A stretch of 64,000 bases of DNA from Parafrankia sp. EUN1f (GCF_000177675.1 NZ_ADGX01000010.1:1-64000); one strand, 5' to 3'. Shown: positions 35,847-45,438, numbered from the stretch's first letter. Notes: generated by a model not told the origin, from the letters alone. A program made the numbers and translations.

Positions 35847-36662
35847 ATGCACCGCGCCGAACTGGCCACCTTCCTGCGCGCGCGTCGGGCAGCCCTGCGG
35901 CCCGCGGACGTCGGCCTGCCCGACGGCGTCGGCCAGCGCCGGACCCCCGGCCTGCGCCGAGAGGAGGTGGCCGAGCTGGCCGGGCTCTCGCTCACCTGGT
36001 ACACGTGGCTGGAGCAGGGCCGCTCGATCGCGGCGTCCGCACAGGTCGTGGACGCGCTGGCCCGCGCACTGCGGCTCGATGCCGACCAGCACCGGCACCT
36101 GCGTGTCCTGGCCGGCCTGCCGGTGCCGCCGGCGCGAACCGCCCCGGACGAGGTCGAGCCCCGGGTCCAGCGCCTCGTCGACGCGACCGCGCCGAACCCT
36201 TCCGTCATGTTCGACCGGTACTTCGACTTCATCGCCTGGAACGCCCCGTACGTTCGAATCAGGCATGATCCCGCCGTGTTACCTGAAGGCCTGCGCAATC
36301 TGCTGTGGATGATGTTCACGGACAAGGAGAACCGCGCACGGATGCCGTTCTGGGAGGCGGCCGCGCGGGCTGTGCTGAGCCAGTTTCGCGCGGCCGTGGG
36401 CCAGCGCCCGGACGACGCTCGGTCCGTGGAGCTGGTCCGTGCACTGACCGAGGCGAGCCCCGAATTCGGCCGGTGGTGGAACACCTACCCGATCCGTGAT
36501 TTCAGACCAGCGACGATTTCGATCGACCATCCGGCCACCGGCCGAATCGCCCTGGACGTCTACCAGCTGCGACCGGTGGAATACCCGGATCTCCTGCTGG
36601 TCATGCAGGTTCCGACAACCCCCGACGACCTGCGCCGCGCCCTCTCGTTGGTCGACCACTGA
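35847..36662 (+). CDS. XRE-family regulator with MmyB-like ligand domain
   Basis: 271 residues. The N-terminal HTH (TPGLRREEVAELAGLSLTWY, then TWLEQGRSIAASAQVVDAL) and C-terminal MmyB-like domain (VMFDRYFDFIAWNAPYVRI, then FGRWWNTYPI) are typical of actinobacterial regulators that control a divergent redox gene. AAGGGGACGAGG precedes ATG 35847. Divergent from the NmrA gene, its probable target. Confidence 0.87.
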   Translation: MHRAELATFLRARRAALRPADVGLPDGVGQRRTPGLRREEVAELAGLSLTWYTWLEQGRSIAASAQVVDALARALRLDADQHRHLRVLAGLPVPPARTAPDEVEPRVQRLVDATAPNPSVMFDRYFDFIAWNAPYVRIRHDPAVLPEGLRNLLWMMFTDKENRARMPFWEAAARAVLSQFRAAVGQRPDDARSVELVRALTEASPEFGRWWNTYPIRDFRPATISIDHPATGRIALDVYQLRPVEYPDLLLVMQVPTTPDDLRRALSLVDH

Positions 36663-36665
36663 CCG

Positions 36666-36695
36666 CAACTCAACTCAACTCAACTCAACGCAACT
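36666..36695. repeat. CAACT pentanucleotide repeat
   Basis: Five to six consecutive CAACT/CAACG units right after the XRE stop codon, between convergent genes. Confidence 0.7.
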
Positions 36696-36724
36696 TGACG
36701 CAGCGCATCGCAGTGCGGTCCTCG

Positions 36725-36764
36725 CGGTGCCGTTCAGATATCGGATGCGTTCGGGGGGATGGCG
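36725..36764. repeat. 40-bp dispersed repeat, copy 1
   Basis: Sequence beginning CGGTGCCGTTCAGATATCGG is present here and at 41589-41627, differing only in one G of a G-run. Here it spans the stop region of the TetR gene. Confidence 0.85.
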
Positions 36765-37366
36765 TCGAGGACGGCGAGGGCGTCGCTGAGCATGGTGGCG
36801 AGGTCGCCGCCGTGGAAGCTCCAGCGTGCGTGTGCGGCGATCATGACGGCCGCGGCGGCGACCGCGAGCATCGTGGGTTGGAGGCTGTCGCGTGCGGTGC
36901 CAAGGCGGGTGCTGAGGAAGTCGCCGAGGACCGCGTTGAGTTCCAGGACGTTGATGCCGAGCATCACGTTGCTGGCGGCCGGGCTGACCATGGAGATACG
37001 GATCCAGCGGGCGACGTCGGTGGTGTCCTCGGCGGCGACGACGTCGTGGACAGCCCATCGGATGGAGCGCATGGGTGGTTCGTCGGCTGCTCGGGCGGCC
37101 AACGCGGTGGCGATGGCCTGTGCCCGGCGGCGGACACCGGCGCGCAGAAGATCGTCTTTGGTGGGGAAGTAGCGGTAGAAGGTACGGATGGAGATCCCTG
37201 CGGCGGTCGCGATGTCACCTGCGGTCACCGCGTCGAATCCGTGAAGTTCGAACAGGTTGAGAGCGGCGGATTCGACAGCCCGCGCCGCGGCTTCCCGCCG
37301 GTCCGCCCGGGCCTGTTCCACATGCGGTGATGTCCTGTACGGACGCTTCGCCGTCCCGCCCGCCAC
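36734..37366 (-). CDS. TetR-family regulator
   Basis: 210 residues with a TetR HTH (TAGDIATAAGISIRTFYRYF) after an Arg-rich N-terminus, and a C-terminal helical domain resembling the MftR-like group. No divergent partner is obvious. The last ~10 codons lie in a 40-bp sequence repeated at 41589-41627. Confidence 0.83.
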   Translation of the reverse strand: MAGGTAKRPYRTSPHVEQARADRREAAARAVESAALNLFELHGFDAVTAGDIATAAGISIRTFYRYFPTKDDLLRAGVRRRAQAIATALAARAADEPPMRSIRWAVHDVVAAEDTTDVARWIRISMVSPAASNVMLGINVLELNAVLGDFLSTRLGTARDSLQPTMLAVAAAAVMIAAHARWSFHGGDLATMLSDALAVLDAIPPNASDI

Positions 37367-37479
37367 CGTTCCCCCCTGTGCCCGCCTGTGCCTGTGTCTG
37401 GCCCGCCTGCGCCTGTGTCCGCGACGGCAGTCTGCGCCGTTTCGACCAGGCTAGCTTCGGGGGCCGCTGGTGGCCGGGG

Positions 37480-37980
37480 TCAGCTGATGGGGGGGCAGGG
37501 CCAGGGTGGATCCGCCGGCGCCGGTGGCGATGGTGACGTCGACCGGTGCCGAGTTCTGGGTGAGTATCGACGAGGCGCGCAGGGAAACCGGTCGTTGAAG
37601 TTCTCTGCGGCGAGCTGATCGAAGAGCCCCCGGGCGCGTGCGTTCTCGGCGTCAAGGTGCTCATCCATAGCCGTCTCCGCCTCCTCATCGGTTGGAAAGC
37701 GCAGACTGTCCAGCGCCGCGCAGTGGCAGGTGACCTGCCACTGGCCGTCGAGGTCCTGGTCGATGGCGGCGCCTGTGCAGCTTTCGTCGCCCAGCAGGAA
37801 CAGGGGCATGGAACGCAGCCCCGGCGGCTCCGGGCTCTTCAGGACCACGTCGCACCGTCGATCCAAGAGCGGGTGGCTGTGAACAGCCGAATCGGCGGCG
37901 GCCTCAGTCGGATACTCGCCGTTGAGGGCGCCACACCAGCAGTGCACCCACCACCGCTCGTCAGCTCCACCTGCTTCCAC
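37480..37980 (-). CDS. hypothetical protein with duplicated Cys-x-Cys motif
   Basis: 166 residues. Two copies of one short module are visible: WWVHCWCGALNGEYPTEAAA (near residue 10) and WQVTCHCAALDSLRFPTDEE (near 81), each followed by an A-x-x-A...H helix. The paired Cys and His could bind metal. The C-terminal ~40 residues are Pro/Ser/Arg-rich and may not be conserved. GTG 37980 has GAGGAG 8 nt upstream. Family not recognised. Bases 37981-38274 show no gene. Confidence 0.55.
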   Translation of the reverse strand: MEAGGADERWWVHCWCGALNGEYPTEAAADSAVHSHPLLDRRCDVVLKSPEPPGLRSMPLFLLGDESCTGAAIDQDLDGQWQVTCHCAALDSLRFPTDEEAETAMDEHLDAENARARGLFDQLAAENFNDRFPCAPRRYSPRTRHRSTSPSPPAPADPPWPCPPIS

Positions 37981-38274
37981 CGCGTTCTCCTCTGCTGCAT
38001 GGCCCGCCGGATGCGTATGCAGCGTCCCATCACCCTGGTCTGGCCCACGGGCAGCCCATCAGTGAGGTCTGTCCAGGCAACGGCCCCGCTCGGCACCGGC
38101 AGGACGAGAACCTGAATCCCGGGCCGTGCCGGTGCGGATGCCCGGAAGGGAACGACCGCACGCGGGCACGACCCGGGTCGGGCGCCGGAAATGTGTACCT
38201 ACCCGGCGGTCAGGTCCACGGCCAGGTCGGTGGTCGTACCGCGGTTCCGCGGAACCGCGCGGTACCGGACGGCA

Positions 38275-39369
38275 TCAGGCCGGGGAGTAGCGCAGCACTC
38301 GGCTTCCGGTCAGCTGGGCCATCCAGACGGCGTCGCCCGGACCGTAGTTCAACTCCGCGGGTGGGCCGAGGGGGCCGCCGGGCACCGAGGTCTCCGTGAA
38401 AACGCCGGTCGCCGGGTCGTAGGCACCCAGCTTGTCGCGGAGAAGATAAGTGAAGTAGATCTTCCCCTGCGGTGAGGAGCAGATCCCGATCGGGAACGAC
38501 AGTGGGACCGGCACCGGGACCTCGCTGACCGAGCCGGTGACCGTGTCGATCCGTCCGAGCTTGCTGGCACCGAGCTCGGTGAACCAGACATAGCGGCCGC
38601 CATCCGTCTCGGCACGCATCACGAACGGGACCGCGAGGAGGCTCGGGACCGGGTATTCGGTGATCGTTCCGGTCGCTGCGTCAATGCGGCCGATCTTGTT
38701 CCCGAGAGCCTCGGTGAACCACACATCGCCGTTCGAGCCGGTGAAGACACCAATCGGCAGCGCACCCGGCGTGGGTACCGGGTAGGACCTGAAGGTCTTC
38801 GTCGCGATGTCGAATCGGCCGATCGTGTTGGCGGTGGTCTGGGTGAACCAGATCGCCCCGGCAGGGTCGGCGGCCAGGTCGTTGAAGGGGAAGAGATTAC
38901 CCCCCACGCCGGGAACCGAGTAGAGCGCGAACGCCTTCGTCTGCGGATCGATGCTGCCGAGCTGGTTGCGCAGACCGTTGGCGAAGTAGATCTTCCCGTC
39001 CGGCCCGGCTGTGATCGCGCACGGCAGGGCGGTAACCGGTGCGGGTGTCGCGACCGGCAGATTGAGCCAGTTGAGCGACGCCGGCAGCTGTGCGGTGGAC
39101 CAGGGAATCGGGAATTCCGCCGTTGCGCCGGTCGCCGGGTCGATGCGGCCGATCTTGTTGGCGAGTGCTTCGACGAACCAGGCCGCCGCGTCCGGCCCAC
39201 CCGCCGTAACGCACGGAATCGAAGCCGGGGTGGGGGTCGGGTACGAGGTGAACGTGCCAGCCGCCTGGGCCGGGGTCGCGACAGAAAGCGCGAGAGCGCC
39301 CATAGCGGCGGCCAGTCCCACGGCAGCTACGCGGTGACGAGCGCGGGCTCGCTCCAGTAAGGGAAACAA
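38275..39369 (-). CDS. secreted Vgb-like (streptogramin lyase-type) beta-propeller
   Basis: 364 residues with a signal peptide (VGLAAAMGALALSVATPAQA) followed by six to seven propeller blades of the form GD.WFTE.LGNKIGRID..TG.ITEYPVP, the virginiamycin B lyase repeat. Many secreted Vgb-like propellers lack lyase activity, so the function here is uncertain. An AGGAGG site precedes the ATG. The 342-bp gap to 39711 shows no gene. Confidence 0.83.
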   Translation of the reverse strand: MFPLLERARARHRVAAVGLAAAMGALALSVATPAQAAGTFTSYPTPTPASIPCVTAGGPDAAAWFVEALANKIGRIDPATGATAEFPIPWSTAQLPASLNWLNLPVATPAPVTALPCAITAGPDGKIYFANGLRNQLGSIDPQTKAFALYSVPGVGGNLFPFNDLAADPAGAIWFTQTTANTIGRFDIATKTFRSYPVPTPGALPIGVFTGSNGDVWFTEALGNKIGRIDAATGTITEYPVPSLLAVPFVMRAETDGGRYVWFTELGASKLGRIDTVTGSVSEVPVPVPLSFPIGICSSPQGKIYFTYLLRDKLGAYDPATGVFTETSVPGGPLGPPAELNYGPGDAVWMAQLTGSRVLRYSPA

Positions 39370-39711
39370 GGATCCTCCTTTATGGTGAGAGGCGGATTGC
39401 GGCGGAATTCTCGCAGAGCGCGTCGTGGCCTCAACCCGGTTTTATGCTCTGCATGTGCTGCCCGCGGCCCGTGATGGCCGCGCTGCGGCGAAGCGTTGCG
39501 TTTGCGCGGCGCCGCGCTGGTCGGAGTTCGGCGAGCCGGCCTCCACGATCCGGGTTGAACGCCAGGTAACCCGGGCGCGCGGGGTGAGAGGCTGGAGACC
39601 GGCCCGACAAGGAGCCAGGTTGGAACACGCGTGTTCGCACTCCCCGCGGTCGGCGCAGAGCGGCCACCGCGATGATCCTCGCGAGAACGCGACATTCAGG
39701 AGAGGACGAGC

Positions 39712-40560
39712 TTGGGGGCACCGGGCCTGGTTGGCCGCCGACGCGAGCGTGCCGCCATATCCGGCTGGCTTGCCGCCGCCCTCGGCGGGGCGCCGATGCT
39801 TGTGATGTGCGGGGGTGAGCCGGGCATCGGCAAGACCCGGCTGGCCACGGAGGCCGCCGACATGGCGGCGGCCGCCGGCGCACTCACCCGGTGGGCACGG
39901 GCGCATGAAGGCGTCGGTACCCCTCCTTTCTGGCTGTGGCGGCAACTGCTGCGTCCCGACCTGGCAGGGGAGGGGAACGGCCCGGCGGATCTGCCGACGA
40001 TGATCGAGGCGAACTCGGCGGCCGACCGGATCGCGCTGTTCGACGCCGTCGTCCGTCGGGTGTTCGCGCTCCCCGAGCGTTCCGGCCTGCTGCTGGTGGT
40101 CGAGGATGCGCAGTGGGCGGACGAGCCGTCGCTCCTGCTGTTGCGCTACCTGGCTCGCGAGCTGCGCGGAGCGCGGGTGCTGGTCCTGGCCACCCATCGG
40201 ACGGTAGGTGCCGGTGACGCGGGGCCGTGGCGCAGGATTCTCGCGGACCTGGGCCGGGAGCCGGTGACCGTGCAGGTGCGGCTGGCCGGACTGGACGAGG
40301 CGGAGACCGCCCACCTGGTACGGGCGGTCACCGACACGGCAGTGGCCGACGACGTGGCGAGGGAGGTGCACCGGCGGACCGGCGGCAACCCGTTCTTCGT
40401 CCGGGAGCTGGCCCGGATGCTGACGACGGACGCGGCTCTGGCCGGCCCGCGGCTGCCGGCGTCGCTCGTCGAGGTGGTGGGGCAGCGCGCGGCGGGCCTG
40501 TCCGGCCCGGCCCGCCGGATGCTGGCGGCGGCCGCGGTGCTGGGAGAGCAGTTCTCTCCA
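39712..40560 (+). pseudogene. LuxR-type ATPase regulator, truncated after ATPase domain
   Basis: From TTG 39712 (AGGAGAGG just upstream) the frame encodes an AAA ATPase like that at 19525: Walker A GGEPGIGKTR, Walker B LLLVVEDAQWAD and RTGGNPFFVREL. Recognisable homology ends at ~280 residues (MLAAAAVLGEQFS), and the frame closes at 40602 inside antisense of the next gene. The TPR region and LuxR HTH are missing, so the gene has been cut at a junction near 40560. Confidence 0.75.
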
Positions 40561-40562
40561 GG

Positions 40563-41230
40563 CTGGTCGACCCGTCCGCGAGTCCGGCCGCGGTCGCGGT
40601 GACCCCGTCCTTGACCTTGGCGAACAGCAGGACGAACCCGGCCTTCGCCGGGTCGTCGCCTGCGTTGGTGAACGTGATGGCGACCGGCCCGGCGGGAACG
40701 GTCTCCGGCAGGCCGGTGAGAGTCCCGGCGTCGTTGGTCACGGCGAGCGTGGGATAGCCGCAGTTGTCGACCATCCAGGCGTCGACGATCTGGCCCGCGG
40801 CGAAGAGCCCACTGCCTTCGTAGTCGATCGGCTGGCCCTGCCTGGCGGAATTCACCACGGAGACCAGGATGTCGACCTTGCTGGTCAGTTCGGCGGGGAC
40901 GCTCGCGCGCAGCGTGGCGGCCAGCGGTTCGGCGGCCGCCGCGAAGGCCCGCAGCTCCGCGGCGGTCGGGGGCGGGGCCGCGGGATCGGACCCGGGGAAG
41001 CCGAGGCTGTTGATCGCGACTTCCGCGGCGCATGCTGCCCGCACGTCGCCTGCGGCCGCGGCGGCGGTGCCCAGGCTGGTGGTCGGCGGGCTGGTGACCG
41101 GGCTGGTGGCCGCGGCGGTAGCCGGCTCGTCGGAGGCCGCGGAACAGACGGCGGTCGCGGTCAAGGCCGCGGCGGCGACTACCGCAGCGGCACCGTGGCG
41201 GACGACGCGGAAAGCATTGGGAGACGTCAC
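40563..41230 (-). pseudogene. secreted protein, C-terminally truncated
   Basis: The N-terminal signal peptide (AAAVVAAAALTATAVCSAAS) precedes an Ala-rich region and a helical part (AAEPLAATLRASVPAELTSK). It ends in a beta-strand segment (PVAITFTNAGDDPAKAGFVL) like cupredoxin-type domains, which is then lost where the sequence joins the truncated ATPase gene. The frame continues to 40328 only as antisense of that gene. Confidence 0.6.
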
Positions 41231-41588
41231 GGGAGCGCTCCTGGACTGGTGTGGCGGCGGGTGCTGGTTTCTGAGACGGCGCCTCGCGCCTTCCCGCTGC
41301 CGGCTCGCGCTCTCGCGGAGAACGGGCTGGAGAAGGGCGGTGCGAGTTCGCCTGTCCTCACTGACGGATGCCGGTCACGGCGTCCGGGAGGATCATGGCC
41401 GCCGCCGGGTGGCGCGGGAATCCGCCGAAATACGTATCGGACCTACGTATCGTCGGCGCCTGTGGCGCTCGCGGCGCTCGTTGCCGAGGGCGGGGGCCCG
41501 CACCTCGGTCCGCATCCCGCTTCGGGCGCGGATCGTTGCTACCCGGCGAAAAGCGTCGAAAGTCGGACGGTGCCGTTCAGGAGCCGGA

Positions 41589-41627
41589 CGGTGCCGTTCA
41601 GATATCGGATGCGTTCGGGGGATGGCG
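41589..41627. repeat. 40-bp dispersed repeat, copy 2
   Basis: Near-identical to 36725-36764. It lies in a 670-bp region without a firm gene and is preceded by a partial duplication of its own start: CGGACGGTGCCGTTCAG occurs twice, 18 bp apart. Confidence 0.85.
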
Positions 41628-41699
41628 CGTCGACGCGCGTCCGCCCACTGCGGCGGCTAGCGTGACGGGTTAGTAGCGGGCAGTGAGAATTCGGGGATC

Positions 41700-41906
41700 G
41701 TGGCCGACTCTGTGGATTTCTCCTGGGTCGCCGGGTTACTGCTTCCCAGGCTCGATACCGGTGAGGTGCCCCGGTCCTCATCACCCTCCCGTGTCAACAG
41801 GCAATTTCCCTCCTGGCATGTGCTCCTGAACGTCGCCTGGCCGCGACGGCAAGGAGTACATCTCGGAGCTTTTCTCTCGGTTGAGAAGAAACGGGTGTAC
41901 CGCTGA
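41700..41906 (+). CDS. possible small protein upstream of DUF2278 gene
   Basis: A 68-codon frame from GTG 41700 whose TGA overlaps the next ATG (TGATG), which suggests translational coupling. The composition (LLLPRLDTGEVP, HVLLNVAWPRR) is not clearly protein-like and no family is recognised, so this is weak. Confidence 0.3.
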   Translation: MADSVDFSWVAGLLLPRLDTGEVPRSSSPSRVNRQFPSWHVLLNVAWPRRQGVHLGAFLSVEKKRVYR

Positions 41907-42940
41907 TGTCTCTGGATCGATACGGTGTTCTAAAAGGCCGGGTTCTTGACCACCGCCGGGAACCCGACGATGACACGCCGCACTACCAGATCCTCATCGA
42001 CGGTGACGGTTCCGCTCGCGCGGCCGTCAACGTTCTTTCCTCTGGCCAGGAGTCGGACCCGAAGATGTCGGAACTGCTCTATGTTGCCGTGGAGGACTTC
42101 CAACATCCCATTCTTGCGGATCTCGAGAAACTGAAGGACGGGTACAAGGAGCTCGACCGGAAGCCCGGCGGGCTGGCGTTGGACTACATCCGCGGCAGTC
42201 TGTTCGACCGCACCGACCTGCGGGCGCTACCGGCGCACGAGCCCGGCGAGGACAATGATCTCGCCGATGTGCTCGACCACTACGTGACCCGAGCACAGGC
42301 GAACAACGGTAGCCGCATCTACGCCTTCGGTGAGCCGTGGTCGGCGGAGAAGGAAGCCGACAAGGTCTTCAGGTTCAGGCCGGGCCGAGGTATCCACAAC
42401 ATCCACATGAACCAGGGGAGCGCGGGCCGGTTCAAAGGCGACAACGGGGTGTGGCAGGACGGCGCGCTCCTGTTCCACTTCCCTGCCGCGGATCGCTGGG
42501 TCGCGATCTTCCTTGCGTTCCAGAGCCAGAGGTGGCACACCGATGACCGCACCGGCGGTGCGCTGCCGGACGTTCCGCAGGCCCGTCCGGGTGGCCAACC
42601 GGCGGAGGGCGAGCCCGACCAGCGGCTGCGGATCGTCGGAGCGCTCGTCAACGCGGTCGGCCCCTCGCCGGAGGACGAGTCCGTAACACTGATCAACACA
42701 ACGACCGAGTCGGTTGACCTGGCCGGCTGGGCGATCGCCGACCGAGACCAGCACCAGGTGTCGCTGCCTGCCCGTACGCTGGCTGCGGGAGAGACGATCC
42801 GTATCCCGCTCGTACCACCTGTCGCGCTGGGAAACCACGGTGGGACGATCACTCTGCTCGACGCGGTCGGCCTCAAGGTCGATGGTGTCGCCTACACCGC
42901 CGCGGATGCCACCGAGGAAGGGCGCACCGTCGTCTTCTGA
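41906..42940 (+). CDS. DUF2278 (YukJ-like) protein with C-terminal lamin-tail domain
   Basis: 344 residues. Residues 1-~215 match DUF2278 (YGVLKGRVLDHRREPDDDTP HYQ, then GIHNIHMNQGS, then FKGDNGVWQDGALLFHFP, then WVAIFLAFQSQ). Residues ~225-344 are a lamin-tail (LTD) immunoglobulin-like domain (SVTLINTTTESVDLAGWAIA). This domain pair is known in bacteria, but its biochemical role is not settled. No signal peptide. Confidence 0.85.
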   Translation: MSLDRYGVLKGRVLDHRREPDDDTPHYQILIDGDGSARAAVNVLSSGQESDPKMSELLYVAVEDFQHPILADLEKLKDGYKELDRKPGGLALDYIRGSLFDRTDLRALPAHEPGEDNDLADVLDHYVTRAQANNGSRIYAFGEPWSAEKEADKVFRFRPGRGIHNIHMNQGSAGRFKGDNGVWQDGALLFHFPAADRWVAIFLAFQSQRWHTDDRTGGALPDVPQARPGGQPAEGEPDQRLRIVGALVNAVGPSPEDESVTLINTTTESVDLAGWAIADRDQHQVSLPARTLAAGETIRIPLVPPVALGNHGGTITLLDAVGLKVDGVAYTAADATEEGRTVVF

Positions 42941-43133
42941 CCCGGCGAAGCATGCCCGGTGGCCCCGGACTACTCCGGGGCCACCACAGTGCCCTCGCGT
43001 TGCCCACGACGGTCGTCCGTTCTCCGTGAGCACAGGCGGCGGCAGGACAGGCGGCGGTGGCTGGACGATGGCCGTGCCCGGCTCGGCGTGGAACGCTCGG
43101 CGGCCAGCGGCGGACGATCGACGGTCAGGGCCG

Positions 43134-44621
43134 TCAGCGGTGGCGATGGGCCACCATCGGTAGGCCGCCCCTGGGGCGCAGGGTGACCAGCGGTTCGGGC
43201 ACGACCGGAGTGTCGGACGCCGGGGTGAATGACCAGCGGCGAGCGATCGCAGCCAGTGTCAGCACGCCCTCGGCGACCGCGAAGCTGTTTCCGACGCACT
43301 GGCGGGGCCCGGCACCGAAGGGGAAGTAGGCGAAACGCGGCCGGTTGTCCGCCGCCCCCAGCCAGCGGGTGGGATCGAAGCGGTCGGGATCGGGCCACCA
43401 GCGCTCGTGGCGGTGCATCACCCACTGGCTGAAGACCAGCGTTGACCCTGCGGGAAGCAGGTAGCCGGCTACCTCGTGGTCCGCGACGAGGTGGCGGCCC
43501 ATCGCCCAGACCGGAGGATAGAGCCGCATCGACTCGGAGAACACCGCGTTCGTGTAGGTCAGCCTCGGCAGGTCCTCGATCGTGGGCGGCCGGCCGTCGA
43601 GGGCCGTGTCGAGCTCCTCCCGCAGCCGCGCCGCCACCGCCGGTTCGCCACCGAGCAGGTGGAACGTCCACGCCAGCGCGTTCGCGGTGGTCTCATGACC
43701 GGCGAGGAGCAGGGTCATCACTTCGTCGCGGATCTGGATGTCGTCCATCCGCTCGCCGGTGTCGGGATCCCGGGCGGCCAGCAGCAGCGACAGCAGGTCG
43801 GTGCCGGCTCCTGCGCTCGTGCCCGGTGCCTGGGCGGCGCGACGGCCGGTGATCATTTCGTGGACGGTGCGGTCGAGCGCTGCCCTGGCGCCCCGGCGCC
43901 GCCGTGCGGCTCGCAGCGGGAGGCGTTCCAGCCGCTCGAGGACGGGCAGGCCGGCCCGGCGCGCGACCGGCATGTTCTCGCTGACGGCGGTCCGCACGAC
44001 GTCGACGACGTGGTCGGAGATGTCGACGTCGAACAGCGTCCTGGCGACGATCGCCAGCGTCATCTCCGTCATTTCTGCGTGCAGGTCCAGGGACTGGCCG
44101 TCCCGCCAGGTCGCTGCGGTGGCCTCGGCGAGGGCGACGAACTGGCCGCTGTAGCCGGCCATCTGCTTCTTGTGGAACAGGGGCTGGATCAGCCGGCGCT
44201 GGCGCATGTGCGCCTCGCCGGCGCTGGTCAGCAGGCCCTGGCCGAGCAGGAGCGTGAGCGGCTGCGTGACGGTTGTCCGCGAGCCGGGGCCACGGACGAC
44301 GGCCCCCTTGGCGTAAAGGCGGTGACCGCTGACCAGCGCGTCGGCGATCGCGTCCGGGTCGGACACGAGGAAGGCGGACACCGGCCAGCTCGCCAGCCGC
44401 GCGATCGGCCCGTACCCACGGCGGATCTCGGCGAGCCGGGTCAGCGGGTCGGCCCGCAGCCGCCGCACGGCCGCCATCGGCCCACTGGCCGGGCCGGGCA
44501 CGTCGGTCGCGGCCCGCGGGGCCGATTCCCGCGTGGACACCGGGGCCGCTGCGGTGGCCGGTCTGACCAGGGGAGAAGGAAACAGCGGGTGGTCGGGTTC
44601 GGATGCCGTCGGGCGCGTCAT
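43134..44621 (-). CDS. cytochrome P450
   Basis: 495 residues with all P450 hallmarks: I-helix AGHETT (~305-310), ExxR in ESMR (~360) and the haem loop FPFGAGPRQCVG with the Cys ligand near 442. The form is CYP102/110-like, with a His-rich MHRHERWWPDPDRFDPTRWL meander. The ~40-residue N-terminus is Pro/Ala-rich without a membrane anchor. GGAGG 7 nt before ATG 44621 fixes the start. No ferredoxin gene is adjacent; the substrate is unknown. Confidence 0.92.
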   Translation of the reverse strand: MTRPTASEPDHPLFPSPLVRPATAAAPVSTRESAPRAATDVPGPASGPMAAVRRLRADPLTRLAEIRRGYGPIARLASWPVSAFLVSDPDAIADALVSGHRLYAKGAVVRGPGSRTTVTQPLTLLLGQGLLTSAGEAHMRQRRLIQPLFHKKQMAGYSGQFVALAEATAATWRDGQSLDLHAEMTEMTLAIVARTLFDVDISDHVVDVVRTAVSENMPVARRAGLPVLERLERLPLRAARRRRGARAALDRTVHEMITGRRAAQAPGTSAGAGTDLLSLLLAARDPDTGERMDDIQIRDEVMTLLLAGHETTANALAWTFHLLGGEPAVAARLREELDTALDGRPPTIEDLPRLTYTNAVFSESMRLYPPVWAMGRHLVADHEVAGYLLPAGSTLVFSQWVMHRHERWWPDPDRFDPTRWLGAADNRPRFAYFPFGAGPRQCVGNSFAVAEGVLTLAAIARRWSFTPASDTPVVPEPLVTLRPRGGLPMVAHRHR

Positions 44622-44808
44622 GCGGCGCCTCCTTGTACCGACGTAGGGAAGGACGTAGAGAAGGCGGATCGGGACTGTCGAGGTGGGACACGGGCGGACC
44701 TTGGTCCGTGCGGGCAGCGGCACGGCCGCGGTGGGCAGGCCGGGCGGTTCCTGACCGGCGAGGCCGGCAAGGTGCGCGCTGTGGTTCCGACGGTCATCCG
44801 GACGTCCG

Positions 44809-45438
44809 TCAGCCGGGAAGGAGGACAAACGCCACCAGCAGGGCGATCTTCAGGGCGAGGACGAGGTCGCCGGCGGGACCGGACACGTGGGGCAGTCCGA
44901 TCGCTGCCAGGACACGGGTGGCTGCCTCCCGGGCCTTCGGCCACAACAGCAGCACGACGCTGACGCCGCAGCCCGCAACAGCGGCCTGGATGCCGACCGG
45001 CTCGGCCGTGAACATGACGGCGATCGCCGACGCCGCCACCATCGCGAATGCCTTGATTCCGGCGATCGCCGACGCCGCCACCATCGCGAATGCCTTGATT
45101 CCGGCGATCGCCGACGCCGCCACCATCGCGAATGCCTTGATTCCGGCGAACGCCACCAGCGCGTGCGCGCGGGGAAGCAGGACGGTGGCGAGGCCCGCCG
45201 AGATCAGGACCATGGCCAGCGTGGTCAGCCCGGTTGTCGGCTCCGGTTCGACCTCGGCCAGGCGAGCCATACGCAGGCCGGGAGCTGGGTGCTCGAGCCC
45301 GGAGACGGTCACCGCGAGCACGGTCAGCCCGGCGACGGCGGCCTGAACCACGCGCAGCACCAGCAGCGCGGCGAGAACGAAAAGCAGCCTGGTCGCGCGC
45401 CGCCGGCTGGCCGAAGTCACCACGGAGTTCATCGACAT
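44809..45438 (-). CDS. multi-pass membrane protein with three identical 14-residue repeats
   Basis: 209 residues with about six hydrophobic segments. The centre has three exact copies of GIKAFAMVAASAIA, which lengthen a membrane-embedded Ala-rich region. The second and third copies look like recent duplications of a 42-bp DNA unit. ATG 45438 is chosen over an upstream start. Family not recognised. Confidence 0.65.
   Translation of the reverse strand: MSMNSVVTSASRRRATRLLFVLAALLVLRVVQAAVAGLTVLAVTVSGLEHPAPGLRMARLAEVEPEPTTGLTTLAMVLISAGLATVLLPRAHALVAFAGIKAFAMVAASAIAGIKAFAMVAASAIAGIKAFAMVAASAIAVMFTAEPVGIQAAVAGCGVSVVLLLWPKAREAATRVLAAIGLPHVSGPAGDLVLALKIALLVAFVLLPG
45019..45144. repeat. 42-bp perfect tandem repeat, 3 copies
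   Basis: Units 45019-45060, 45061-45102 and 45103-45144 are identical and in frame within the membrane protein gene. Confidence 0.9.

Noticed and set aside
41231-41699. Possible gene in the gap before the DUF2278 gene
   Set aside because: Open frames here have no ribosome sites or family features; only the 40-bp repeat copy is supportable.
43476-44963. 495-codon plus-strand frame opposite the P450
   Set aside because: Antisense of a gene with full P450 motifs; the composition is Arg/Gly/Val-rich without family features.
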